Assembly (NCBI RefSeq): GCF_030811455.1
Contig: NZ_JAUSQU010000001.1
Location: forward strand, 5,766,001 to 5,830,000
Origin: Streptosporangium lutulentum
GTDB taxonomy: Bacteria; Actinomycetota; Actinomycetes; Streptosporangiales; Streptosporangiaceae
Direction: 5' to 3'
Length of the DNA: 64,000 nucleotides
Part shown: positions 8,483 through 17,200 of the stretch, one piece after another
How positions within the stretch are numbered: position 1 is the stretch's first letter
How the letters are laid out: each line of letters begins with the position of its first letter
The notes under the pieces: model-generated
Database searches by the model: none
What the model was told of the DNA's origin: nothing
The model's input: the letters and a program-made list of their open reading frames with translations, nothing else
Made by a program: the position numbers and the translations under genes

Positions 8483-9352
8483 TCATGTCACCCCCCGCGC
8501 GCTCAGGTGCCACCTGAGTGCCCGCTTCTCCACCGCCACGAAGACGGCGTTGAGCAGGTATCCCAGCACACCCAGAATCACGATGCCCGCCCACATCTCG
8601 GTCAGCTCGAAGCTGCGCTGGGCGCCGATGAGCAGCGAGCCGATGCCCACGGTGCTCCCGATGAGCTCGGACAGGATCATCAGGATCAGGGCGAGGCCCA
8701 GGCTGATCCGGAGACCTGCCACGATCTTGGGGGCCGCGCCGGGGATGACAACCCAGAAAAGTCTCCGGGCCCCCCGCACGCCGAAGACCTCGGCGCTGTC
8801 CAGGTGGAGCTGCTCCACCGTGCGGACGCCGTCGATGGTGTTGAGCAGCACCGGCCAGATGACTCCGGAGACGATGGTCGCCACCTGCATGGGCGTCCCG
8901 AGCTGGAACGCCGCGATGTAGAAGGAGATCAGGGTGGGCGGCGGTACGGCCCGCCCAAAGTGGATCATCGGCTCGATGTAGTCGGCCAGCTTGCGGGACA
9001 GGCCGAGCGCGACGCCGATGGCGACCCCCGCGACGCAGGCGAGTATCCAGCCGCCGAAGAGGTTGTACAGGCTGTGCCCGAAGTCGTCCAGCGCGTCCTG
9101 CGTGAGGAACAATTGGCTCGCCGGGCCGGAGAACCACAGCTCGTACATCGTGACGACGATCTCCGACGGCGGCGGGAAGTAGCTCTCCTGGATGATCCGG
9201 GTGGCCACCTCCCAGGCCGCGATCAGCACGATCACGAGCCAGAACCGGGACACCGCTCCCATGAGAAAGCCGCGCGCCGCCGTACCGGCCCGGCTCGCCG
9301 GGCGGTCCTGCCGGCCGGGGACGGGGGGCTTCGCCGTCTCGACCCGGCTCAT
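8483..9352 (-). CDS. ABC transporter permease, NitT/TauT/SsuC type (second of pair)
   Basis: Inner-membrane permease of the BPD_transp_1 family (289 aa), with about six helices and the cytoplasmic EAA loop around DSAEVFGVRGARRLFWVVIPGAAP, where the ATPase docks. The ATG at 9350-9352 (MSRVETAKPP) is chosen because it overlaps the TGA of the preceding permease in the ATGA arrangement. The frame stays open upstream, but only as a shadow of that gene. Together with the neighbouring permease it would form a heterodimeric channel for the binding protein at 10125. Confidence 0.92.
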   Translation of the reverse strand: MSRVETAKPPVPGRQDRPASRAGTAARGFLMGAVSRFWLVIVLIAAWEVATRIIQESYFPPPSEIVVTMYELWFSGPASQLFLTQDALDDFGHSLYNLFGGWILACVAGVAIGVALGLSRKLADYIEPMIHFGRAVPPPTLISFYIAAFQLGTPMQVATIVSGVIWPVLLNTIDGVRTVEQLHLDSAEVFGVRGARRLFWVVIPGAAPKIVAGLRISLGLALILMILSELIGSTVGIGSLLIGAQRSFELTEMWAGIVILGVLGYLLNAVFVAVEKRALRWHLSARGVT

Positions 9353-10128
9353 CGTGCCGTCCTCTCGGTGCGGGCGAAGTGCCAGCGGAAGGCGCCGCGC
9401 TCCACCCGGACCAGCAGCGCGTTGACGATAAGGCCGAGCACTCCCGCCCAGACCGCGCCGGCCAGCATCACATCGGTGTTGCCTCCGGAGCTGCCGGCGT
9501 TGATGAGGAAGACGCCGAGGCCGCCCGTGCCGCCGCTCAGCAGTTCGGCGCTCACGACGACGACCAGCCCGATGCCCGCGGCGACGCGCACCCCGGTCGC
9601 CACGAACGGCGCCGCGCTGGGGAGCGAGACCCGCCAGAGCACGGCCAGGGGGCCGAATCCGAAGCTGCGCATCGCGTCCTTCGCCACGGGATCCACGTCT
9701 TGGAGTGCGTAAAGCATGTTGAGCAGGATGGGCCAGGACGCCGCGTAGAGGATCAGGGAGATCTTCATCTCGGTATCCGACCCGAACAGCAGGATCGCCA
9801 GCGGGATCAGCGCCACCGAGGGGATCGGGCGGAGGAACTCCACCACGATCCGGCTCGGTGTGCTGAGCCACGGGACGGATCCGAGCACCACGCCGACGAC
9901 GACCGCCACGACGACGGCCAGGGCCAATCCGACAAGCCAGGCAAGGACCGTGTCCGCCACGCCGGCGAGGAACACGGGGTCCCCCGCCAGCGTGACGGAT
10001 CGGAGCAGCACGACGGAGATCGGCGGAATGACCTCCGAGTCGATGATCCCGAGCCGGATGACCACCTCCGCCAAGGCCAGCACCGCGCAGGCTCCGATCA
10101 CCCCTCGGATGACACGGGTTCTGTTCAT
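9349..10128 (-). CDS. ABC transporter permease, NitT/TauT/SsuC type (first of pair)
   Basis: 259-residue permease paralogous to its downstream neighbour. It has a first TM helix (VIGACAVLALAEVVIRL) and an EAA-type loop near KDAMRSFGFGPLAVLWRVSLPSAAP. The start ATG overlaps the stop of the binding-protein gene by 4 bp and its own stop overlaps the next permease start by 4 bp, so the three genes are translationally coupled. A pair of distinct permeases is less common in this family than a homodimeric one. Confidence 0.92.
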   Translation of the reverse strand: MNRTRVIRGVIGACAVLALAEVVIRLGIIDSEVIPPISVVLLRSVTLAGDPVFLAGVADTVLAWLVGLALAVVVAVVVGVVLGSVPWLSTPSRIVVEFLRPIPSVALIPLAILLFGSDTEMKISLILYAASWPILLNMLYALQDVDPVAKDAMRSFGFGPLAVLWRVSLPSAAPFVATGVRVAAGIGLVVVVSAELLSGGTGGLGVFLINAGSSGGNTDVMLAGAVWAGVLGLIVNALLVRVERGAFRWHFARTERTAR

Positions 10129-11111
10129 TTGCCGGACGGGGCGGCGATGAGGTCCTGCACGTTGAGCGTCTCGGTGAGGAGGCCGTACTCGTGCATGGTG
10201 TCGGCGACCCGCTGGAGCCTGGTGGCGTTCAGCGTGGTGGGGAAGCCGCCGATGGCGAGGCTCGCGGCCGCCTCAGGCTTGATGGTGGTGTACTTCGGAA
10301 TGATCGCGACCACGGTCGCCCGGTCGGCCGCCAGCTCCATGGCCTTGGTCATCGCCCTCTGGAACGCCGCCACGGTGTTGGGGTTCGCCTTGACGAACTC
10401 CGAGGTCGCCGCGTAGCCGGCGATCGGGAAGTCCGCGGTCGGGCCCTGGGAGGTGTCCCAGACGACCCGGGCGCCGATGTTCTGACCGATGAAGGTACCG
10501 AACGGCTCCACCGGCTGGATGGCGTCGGCCGTGCCGGCCTTCAGCACGCCCTCCATCTCCGGGAAGGGGAACTCCACGAAGTTCTTGTCCTCGTCGAGGT
10601 CGAAGTTGTTCGCCTTGGCGGCGACGCGGATCAGCAGCGTGGAGATGTTGCGCTTGGTGTTGACCGCGATGGTCTTGCCCTTGAGGTCCGCCACGGTCTG
10701 GATCGGGCTGTCCTTGGCGACCATGATCGTGTGCGTCTTGGGCGCGCTCTGGAAACCGTCAGAGACGATCTTCAGGTCGAGGGCGCCCTTGGCCGCGGCG
10801 CTGAAGAAGGAGACGTAGTTACCGAAGCTGACGTCCAGGTCGCCGCCCTTGAGCTTCGGGATCGCCTCCGCGCCACCGGCGAGGGTGGTCAGCTTGACGT
10901 CGAGGCCCTCGGCCTTGAACAGGCCCTTCTCCACCGCGATCTGCAGCGGGGCCGTGTCGACGACCGGGATCGTGCCGATGTTGATTGTGGTCTTCTCGAG
11001 GGTGCTCCCACCGGCGGACGCCTTGGTGGTGGTCTCCTCCGCGCCGCCGCATCCGGTGACCGCGATAAGTGACAGCGCCAGGATTCCGACGATGGACGAA
11101 CGTAATTTCAT
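10125..11111 (-). CDS. NitT/TauT-type substrate-binding lipoprotein
   Basis: Extracytoplasmic solute receptor for the adjacent importer (328 aa). The N-terminus MKLRSSIVGILALSLIAVTGC is a lipoprotein signal with lipobox AVTGC. The mature part carries NMT1/SsuA-type features (INIGTIPVVDTAPLQIAVEKGLF, GLDVKLTTL, DLKGKTIAVN). The ATG at 11109-11111 is preceded by GGAGG with a 5-nt spacer. A longer in-frame start upstream is less likely. Relatives bind sulfonates, nitrate, taurine, thiamine precursors or aromatic acids, so the ligand is open. It is first in the operon and divergent from the ATPase gene across a 185-bp AT-rich region that must hold both promoters. Confidence 0.92.
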   Translation of the reverse strand: MKLRSSIVGILALSLIAVTGCGGAEETTTKASAGGSTLEKTTINIGTIPVVDTAPLQIAVEKGLFKAEGLDVKLTTLAGGAEAIPKLKGGDLDVSFGNYVSFFSAAAKGALDLKIVSDGFQSAPKTHTIMVAKDSPIQTVADLKGKTIAVNTKRNISTLLIRVAAKANNFDLDEDKNFVEFPFPEMEGVLKAGTADAIQPVEPFGTFIGQNIGARVVWDTSQGPTADFPIAGYAATSEFVKANPNTVAAFQRAMTKAMELAADRATVVAIIPKYTTIKPEAAASLAIGGFPTTLNATRLQRVADTMHEYGLLTETLNVQDLIAAPSGK

Positions 11112-11296
11112 GGATCCTCCAGGACCGCACAGCAAGAGAAGACCGCACAGCATGAAGAAACGATCTTCGGAAAGAGAATGGCAGGATCGTAGCGCACATA
11201 CATGTCTATGAAATGACTTCTACCACTCTGGCATCAAATTTCCGATTTAGAACATTTGTCTTGATTGACGACAAAAAGGCATAAATCGGACATAGC

Positions 11297-12142
11297 ATGA
11301 CTACACACTTGACCTCCGCTAGAGTCCCCGCACATGCTCCAGCGAATCGCGCCCTAGGAATCACCTTGCTTGAGATCGCCAACCTCACCCACACCTACGG
11401 CAGTGGAGAGAAAGCGCACCGAGCCATCGACGGGCTCGAACTGAGCGTCGCAGAGGGCGAGCTTCTCTGCATTGTCGGCCCCTCAGGCTGCGGAAAGTCC
11501 ACTCTGCTGCGCTCCATCGCCGGCCTCATCAAGCCGACCGGCGGCAAGATCGAAGTAGGCGGAGTCACGGTCCGGCAGACGCCCGACAACCTCGCCGTCG
11601 TCTTCCAGGACTACAGCCGTTCGCTGTTCCCCTGGATGTCGGTGGCCGACAACGTCGCCATGCCGCTGCGCCGTCGGAACATGGACCGCACGCAGCGCAT
11701 GAAAGTCGCCCAGGAGGCATTGGAGCAGGTCGGCCTGCCCTCCGCCTCGGGAAAATATCCCTTCGAGCTGTCCGGCGGCATGCAGCAGCGCGTGGCGATC
11801 GCCCGGGCTCTGGCCTACCGTCCGGCCCTGATGCTGATGGACGAGCCGTTCGGTTCCGTCGACGCCCAGACCAGGGAGGACCTGGAGGATCTCGTCCTGC
11901 AGGTCAGGCGGAGTCACCAGATGACCATCGTCCTGATCACCCACGACATCGACGAGAGCGTCTACGTCGGAGACCGCGTCGTGGTGCTGTCCAAGGCGCC
12001 CTCGCGAGTCGTCGGCGACCTGCGCGTGGACCTCCCAGGTCCCCGTAACCAGATCTCCACCAGGGAGAACCCGGAGTTCGTCCGCCTGCGCGCCGAGGTC
12101 GGCCGCCTGGTCAGGGGAGTCCAGCCGGCTCCCGTGCTGTAG
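11297..12142 (+). CDS. ABC transporter ATP-binding protein, SsuB/TauB type
   Basis: Cytoplasmic ATPase for the importer encoded on the opposite strand. It shows a Walker A GPSGCGKSTLL, Q-loop VFQDYSRSLFPW, signature LSGGMQQRVAIARAL, Walker B LMLMDEPFG, and H-loop ITHDIDE, with the closing R-V-G-D-L-R-V-D-L-P typical of SsuB/TauB. The ATG at 11297 has no ribosome site. An in-frame TTG at 11366, preceded by AGGA, would give the family-typical beginning MLEIANLTHTYGSG and is a serious alternative, making the protein 23 residues shorter. Separation of the ATPase from the permease operon is somewhat unusual. Confidence 0.9.
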   Translation: MTTHLTSARVPAHAPANRALGITLLEIANLTHTYGSGEKAHRAIDGLELSVAEGELLCIVGPSGCGKSTLLRSIAGLIKPTGGKIEVGGVTVRQTPDNLAVVFQDYSRSLFPWMSVADNVAMPLRRRNMDRTQRMKVAQEALEQVGLPSASGKYPFELSGGMQQRVAIARALAYRPALMLMDEPFGSVDAQTREDLEDLVLQVRRSHQMTIVLITHDIDESVYVGDRVVVLSKAPSRVVGDLRVDLPGPRNQISTRENPEFVRLRAEVGRLVRGVQPAPVL

Positions 12143-12246
12143 TCGCCTGAATTCCGACTCAGCCGGCGGCGGGCACGTATTTCCCCGAAAGCCCAGCTCA
12201 CACCGTGTGCGATCGCTTCACGGACAATTTCATTGATGACGCGTTC

Positions 12247-12284
12247 AAAGCATGCCCACCGGTTTTACGAGGTGGGCATGCTTT
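12247..12284. terminator. 14-bp hairpin downstream of the SsuB-like gene
   Basis: A perfect 14-bp stem (12247-12260 with 12271-12284) encloses a 10-nt loop, about 105 bp after the ATPase stop. It is a probable terminator for that gene. Confidence 0.65.
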
Positions 12285-12412
12285 CGGCTGTCACCATTGA
12301 TCCCGGCCCCGCCGCCCTACGCTCCCCCTCGATCACGGCTGTTCGGCGACGAGCCGCTCGATCGTATACATCGGGGGAATCCCATCGATACGGCGGAAAA
12401 TCGAATACAGCT

Positions 12413-12441
12413 ATGAAGATCTTTATGAGAAAGATCTTCAT
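12413..12441. repeat. 12-bp palindrome with 5-nt spacer in an AT-rich non-coding patch
   Basis: ATGAAGATCTTT (12413-12424) is repeated inverted at 12430-12441. Its AT-richness contrasts with the surrounding sequence and argues against a simple terminator. An operator, a small RNA end or a mobile-element end are all possible. No gene is supported between 12143 and 12840. Confidence 0.5.
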
Positions 12442-12626
12442 GAGAAATAGGCTTCGCGTTCGAAACGAATTCAAATCGTCATCGAATTTTCACACCGCCG
12501 GGTCTCGGCGAGAGTGGCGGATCGGGTTTCCGTACGGCGACGCGCCGGGGGTGTGACCGCCCGTCCGGGCCTGCCACCGCTCGGCCGGACCGGGGTCCGC
12601 GCCCGCCGGCGACCGTCTTCCCTCCG

Positions 12627-12722
12627 CGGTGTACGGGGCTCGCGGCGTATGAGACTCGCGGCGTATGAGACTCGCGGTGTACGGGGCTCGCGGTGTACGG
12701 GGCTCGCGGCATATGAGGCTCG
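12627..12722. repeat. Tandem array of six 16-bp units
   Basis: Six contiguous 16-bp units occur (CGGTGTACGGGGCTCG and CGGCGTATGAGACTCG variants), followed by partial copies to about 12740. The units carry only small variations and have no spacer, so this is a minisatellite, not a CRISPR array. It lies in the non-coding stretch between the SsuB-like gene and conservon II. Confidence 0.8.
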
Positions 12723-12792
12723 CGGGGCTCGCGGCGTGGGGGCCCACCGGCCGGTGTGAGGACCGCGGCGATGGGCCCACCGGTCACGGAGA

Positions 12793-12838
12793 CCACGGTG
12801 TGGGGCCCGCCGTGGATCGGCGGGACCCAACACCGTGG
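12793..12838. terminator. Terminator hairpin of conservon II
   Basis: The arms CCACGGTGT (from 12793) and ACACCGTGG (to 12838) enclose a further internal stem of CCCGCCG/CGGCGGG. It sits 2 bp beyond the stop of cvnD-II on the transcribed side. Confidence 0.75.
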
Positions 12839-12840
12839 GT

Positions 12841-13407
12841 TCAGACTCTGAGGGTGAGGACGTGCTCGACCAAGGTGATCAAGGTCGATTTCACCGCGTC
12901 GCGGGACCGGGCGTCGGTCCGTACGACAGGGATGTGCGAGGGGATCGTCAGGGCCTCCCGCACCTCCTCCTCACCGTGGGCGTGTGAGCCTCCGAAGCCG
13001 TTCAGGGCCACCACGAAAGGCAGCCCGGCCTCCTCGAAGTAGTCGATCGCCGGGAAGCTGTCGGCCAGCCGCCTGGTGTCGACGAGCACGATCGCGCCGA
13101 TCGCGCCCTTCACAAGGTCGTCCCACATGAACCAGAACCGGTGCTGACCCGGCGTACCGAACAGGTACAGAATCAGATCGCGGTCCAGCGAAACCCGGCC
13201 GAAGTCCATGGCGACCGTGGTGGTCCGCTTGGTCGGAATGTGCGAGAGGTCGTCGACTCCCGCACTCGCCTCTGTCATCACCGCTTCCGTGGTCAGCGGC
13301 ATGATCTCGGAGACCGCACCAACGAAGGTCGTCTTGCCGACACCGAACCCGCCGGCAACAACGATCTTCGTCGATGTCAATCCGGCGTCAGAGCCTGCGA
13401 AGCCCAC
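12841..13407 (-). CDS. cvnD: Conservon II small GTPase (CvnD) with altered guanine-specificity motif
   Basis: 188-residue conservon GTPase, very similar to the other two CvnD copies here (P-loop GGFGVGKTTFVGAVSE, FGTPGQHRFWFMWDDL). The GTG at 13405-13407 is chosen because it gives VGFAGSDAGLTSTKI, matching the paralogues, with AGGG six bases upstream and a 20-bp overlap with cvnC. The frame is open further upstream, but only inside cvnC. Oddity: the N-x-x-D motif, NGWD in the other two copies, is NGFG here, so the Asp that reads guanine is missing. GTP affinity or specificity may be reduced. Last gene of operon II, followed at once by a terminator. Confidence 0.92.
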   Translation of the reverse strand: MGFAGSDAGLTSTKIVVAGGFGVGKTTFVGAVSEIMPLTTEAVMTEASAGVDDLSHIPTKRTTTVAMDFGRVSLDRDLILYLFGTPGQHRFWFMWDDLVKGAIGAIVLVDTRRLADSFPAIDYFEEAGLPFVVALNGFGGSHAHGEEEVREALTIPSHIPVVRTDARSRDAVKSTLITLVEHVLTLRV

Positions 13408-13789
13408 TGAGCACCCTTTCAAGCAAGTTGAGATCCGGCTTTCCAGCATCCAGTTGCGGCTGGTGGAGCTGCACCAGGCCCTCGGCCGCCATATCCGCGA
13501 TCAGTACACGAGTCACACCTAACGGCATGCGCAACAGTGCCGACAACTCGGCGACCGAACGCACCTGCCGTGACAACGAAATGATCGCCTGGTATTCCGT
13601 GGAGAGCGTGGACAGGTCCACGTTCGCCAACGTCGCCGAGGAAACCAGCGCCTCAAGAGCAAGCTGCATCCGGGGGGCGGTCCTTCCCCCGGTCACAGCG
13701 TACGGGCGAATCAAACGATCTCGCCCACTCTTGGCCTGAGACGTGTTGGGGGAGGCTTCCCCCGGTCCACGCCAACCCGGTGCGTCCAT
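13388..13789 (-). CDS. cvnC: Conservon II DUF742 protein (CvnC)
   Basis: 133-residue DUF742 adaptor with the conserved LIRPYAVTGGRTAPRMQLALEALVSS-type block near residues 26-52 (quoted in pieces: RPYAVTGGRTAP, LALEALVSS) and the C-terminal LDAGKPDLNLLERVLSGLRRL-type ending common to the paralogues. It lacks the Tyr/Gln repeats of copy I and has only a short polar N-terminus. Its 3' end overlaps the GTPase gene by 20 bp and it starts 9 bp after cvnB. Confidence 0.92.
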   Translation of the reverse strand: MDAPGWRGPGEASPNTSQAKSGRDRLIRPYAVTGGRTAPRMQLALEALVSSATLANVDLSTLSTEYQAIISLSRQVRSVAELSALLRMPLGVTRVLIADMAAEGLVQLHQPQLDAGKPDLNLLERVLSGLRRL

Positions 13790-13798
13790 ATCACCCCC

Positions 13799-14221
13799 CT
13801 ATCGCTGAACCGACTGCAGCTCTGCGCGGAGCGCAGGCGTGAGCGCCTGGCCCGCACGTTCCGCCAACAGAGTCATCTGGTAGGCCACAAGGCCCATGTC
13901 ACAGTCCGGCGAGGCCAGTACGGCCAGCGCGGAACCATCGCTGATCGACATGGTCAGCAGAAGACCTCGCTGCATCTCGATGACCGTCTGCGCCACAGGG
14001 CCGCCCTCGAAGACCCGGGAGGCTCCCTGGGTCAGGCTGATCAGACCGGCCGTGATCGCGGCGAGCTGGTCGGCGCGATCCCTCGGGAAGCCCTGCGAGT
14101 AGGCCAGCGGAAGGCCGTCCGCGGAGACGATCACCGCGTGCGCCACCCCCGGCATCTCCTTGACGAACTCGGTGATCAGCCAGTTGAAGCCGCGGGCGGC
14201 CTGACTGAGTTGGTTGTTCAC
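13799..14221 (-). CDS. cvnB: Conservon II roadblock/LC7 protein (CvnB)
   Basis: 140-residue roadblock/LC7 protein with QAARGFNWLITEFV, the DRADQLAAITAGLISL helix and CDMGLVAYQMTLLAERAG, nearly colinear with copies I and IV. It starts with GTG, overlaps the end of cvnA by 4 bp (14218-14221) and has GGGAGAG upstream. It is presumed to be a cytoplasmic regulator or scaffold for CvnD at the CvnA sensor. Confidence 0.93.
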   Translation of the reverse strand: MNNQLSQAARGFNWLITEFVKEMPGVAHAVIVSADGLPLAYSQGFPRDRADQLAAITAGLISLTQGASRVFEGGPVAQTVIEMQRGLLLTMSISDGSALAVLASPDCDMGLVAYQMTLLAERAGQALTPALRAELQSVQR

Positions 14222-17200
14222 TGGTTCTCTCCCTCGACGGCATTGGACCGCTGGCTCATCTCAGCGCGGCCCTGCCGTACGCCTTGCTGGAAACTGGACA
14301 GACGACTGCGCACCCGTTCCGCGGAGATCGGCGGCATCGGGGCGGCCGGTGCCGCCGGCGCCGCGGAGGCGGCCCCGGGAACGAGGTTCGCCTTCGGCAC
14401 ACGCCTGGGCAGACCGGCTCCGGTCATCCCGCCCTCAGCGGGCTTCTTGGCGGCTTCGGCGGCCGCCCAGCCCTGATCCGCGGGGGTGCTCCACGGCTGC
14501 CTGCCGACGGGCGGCGCGGCGGGCCTGGACTGTGGTGTCTGCTGGGACTGCTGCGGCCTCTGTGGCAGTGGCTGAGAACCTTCCTGGGACGGAGCGACCC
14601 GATGACCTTGGAGGCCCTGAGCGCCGTTTTGAGGGGATGTGGGGGCCTGCCGATCTTCCAGACCGCGCAGCCCCTGCCGCCGGATCCGGGAATCCAGCGG
14701 CCGGGGAGCGGCCTCGGTCACGGGCTCCGCGGGCGCGGGATCGAGCGGGTCGGCTTCGGAGTCGGGTCCGACGGAGTCGCTGCTGCGGAACCAGTCGGAT
14801 CCCACCGCCGCGAAGATCGGCAGGAACTCGTTCGGCTCCGCGTCCAGCGCCGACGCCTCGACCGCGGGCATGGTCTGGGTGTCCTCCGCCAGGTCCGGCC
14901 GCTGCTGCGTCCACGGATCGGGCCTGGGGATCTCGGGCCGCGAGAGCGACTGCGAGGTCGACGAGAAGGGGGAAGACCACAGGTCCTCCACCTCGGAGGC
15001 GGACACCACCGGCGCCGACCAGAGGTTGCCCGACGCCTGCGACGGAACCGCCGGCTGGGGCGGCTGTGCCCCGCGGGCCGGGGGGCTCCCGAACGGATCC
15101 GGGTGGTTCGGCGGGGCGCCGAACGAGTCGAGGTTGCCCGACGCCGCGTTGAACGAGTCGAGGTTGCCCGACGCGGAGTTGAACATGCTCGGGGTGCCCG
15201 ACGCCGCGTTGAACGAGTCGAGGTTGCCCGACGCGGAGTTGAACATGCTCGGGGTGCCCGACGCCGCGTTGAACGAGTCGAGGTTGCCCGACATGGAGTT
15301 GAACATGCTCGGGGTGCTCGGCGCGGAGCCGAAGCGGCCCTGCCCGCCCGGCGCGGAGCCGAGCGAGGCCGGGTTCGCCTGGCCACCGAACGCCCCGGAC
15401 GGCCCGGCCTGCCCGGCCGTCGCCGACTCGGGCTGGGCCACCACCTGCACCGGGAGAAGGACGACGGCGCTCAGACCGCCGGTCTCCGGACGCCGTAGCT
15501 GGACCCTGATGCCGTGGCGCATGGCCAGGCGGCCGACCACGAACAGGCCCATCCGGCGGGAGACCGACAGGTCCACCGCGGGAGGCTCGGCCAGACGGCG
15601 GTTGGCCTCGGCCAGCTCCTCCTCGCTCATGCCGATGCCCGAGTCCGTGACCGCCAGGATGACGGCCCCCATCTCGTTGCCGTTGCTGGTCACCGTGATC
15701 TTGGTGTCCTGCGGCGAGAAGAAGATCGCGTTCTCGACGAGCTCCGCGATCAGGTGGACGATGTCGTTGACGGCCTGGCCGATGACCATGACGCCGGACT
15801 CGACCCGGAGGGTCACCCGCTCGTAGTTCTCGACCTCCGACAGCGAGGCGCGGACGACGTCGCTGAGCGGGACCGGCTCACTCCACCGGCGGCTCTGCTC
15901 CTGACCGGCGAGGACCAGGAGGTTCTCGGAGTTACGGCGCATGCGGGTGGCCAGGTGGTCCAGCTTGAAGAGGCTGCCCAGCCGCGCGTCGTCCTGCTCG
16001 CCCTGCTCCAGGTCGTCGATGAGGTCGATCTGCCGCTCCACGAGCGACTGGGTGCGCCGGGAGAGGTTGACGAACATCGCGTTGACGTTGCTCCGCAGCC
16101 GGGCCTCGTCGCCCGCCAGCCGGATCGCCTCGCGGTGGACCTCGTCGAAGGCCCGGGCGACTTCCCCGATCTCGTCGCGGGAGGCCACTCCGATGGAGGG
16201 CACCTCGACGTGCGGAGCGAGGTCGCCGGACTCCCGCAGCACGCGGACGGTCTCGGGCAGCCGGGTGTCGGCCACCTCGAGCGCCTCGCTCCGCAGCCTG
16301 CGCAGCGGCCGGACCAGCGTGCCGGCCACCCAGGCGGTGATCAGCAGGATCAGTACCAGCAGGACCAGGATCGCGGCGCCGGAGATGAAGGCGCTGCGCT
16401 GTTCGGCGCTCTCCATCTCCTGGCTGCGGGCGACCACGGCGGCGGCGAGGCCGCGCTCGACGGTCCGCATGCCGTCCACCATCGCGGTGGAGGAGTCGTA
16501 CCATTCGACGATCCCGAGCCTGGCCAGCGGTTTGTTCTCACGCATGCGAGACATGACCAGGGCACGCATGGCGTCGGCCCTGTCGACCTTCGGGCCGCTG
16601 ACCGTGTCGCGGAAGCGCTTGATGTCACTGCTCGTGGCGGTCGCCTGGAAGGCGGCCAGCTCGCTCTCCTGGCTCTTGTAGGCCCCGAGGAAGTCGGCCG
16701 GGTCGTCGAAGTCGAACTTCCGCTGGATCAGGCCGACGAGCAGGATGCCCCGCTCCCTGGCGACCTGTTCCTTGGCCCGGGTCAGCGCGCCGAGCGCGAG
16801 CGCGTCACCGATGAGACGTTCGTCGCCTCCGCTGCGGCCCAGGTCGTCGTGGAGGGTGATGAAGTCGGCGATCATCCGCGAGTACATGCCCAGGGCCGCA
16901 CGCGGGAGGACGTTGCTACCGGTGATCAGCTTTCGCAGGCCGGGGAGACCGTCCAGCCAGCGGCGCACCTGGGAGGTCTCGGTGAGAACGCGGGCCGTCT
17001 GGGCTTTGTCGAGGCCGCCGATGGCGGCCACGATCTGCTTACTGGTCTGGTCGACCGTCTCCTGCTGCTGCTTGACCTGCTTGAACCGGGTGGTGTTGCG
17101 ATTGGTGGCGAGGTACCAGGCGGTGAGGTCGCGCTCCTCGGCCATCTCCTGGGAGAGGGTGCCGAGCTTCTCGACGAGCGAGGCCACCTCGGTCATCCTG

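Noticed and set aside
9353..9871. N-terminal extension of the second NitT permease to 462 aa
   Set aside because: It is a frame-shifted shadow of the first permease gene; the ATGA overlap at 9349-9352 marks the true start.
12627..12722. Possible CRISPR array
   Set aside because: The 16-bp units are contiguous with no spacers and are too short; no cas genes are present.
12479..12833. Leftward open frames rich in Arg/Pro/His over the 16-bp tandem array
   Set aside because: They exist only because the repeat has no stops in several frames; there is no ribosome site, and three frames are open at once.
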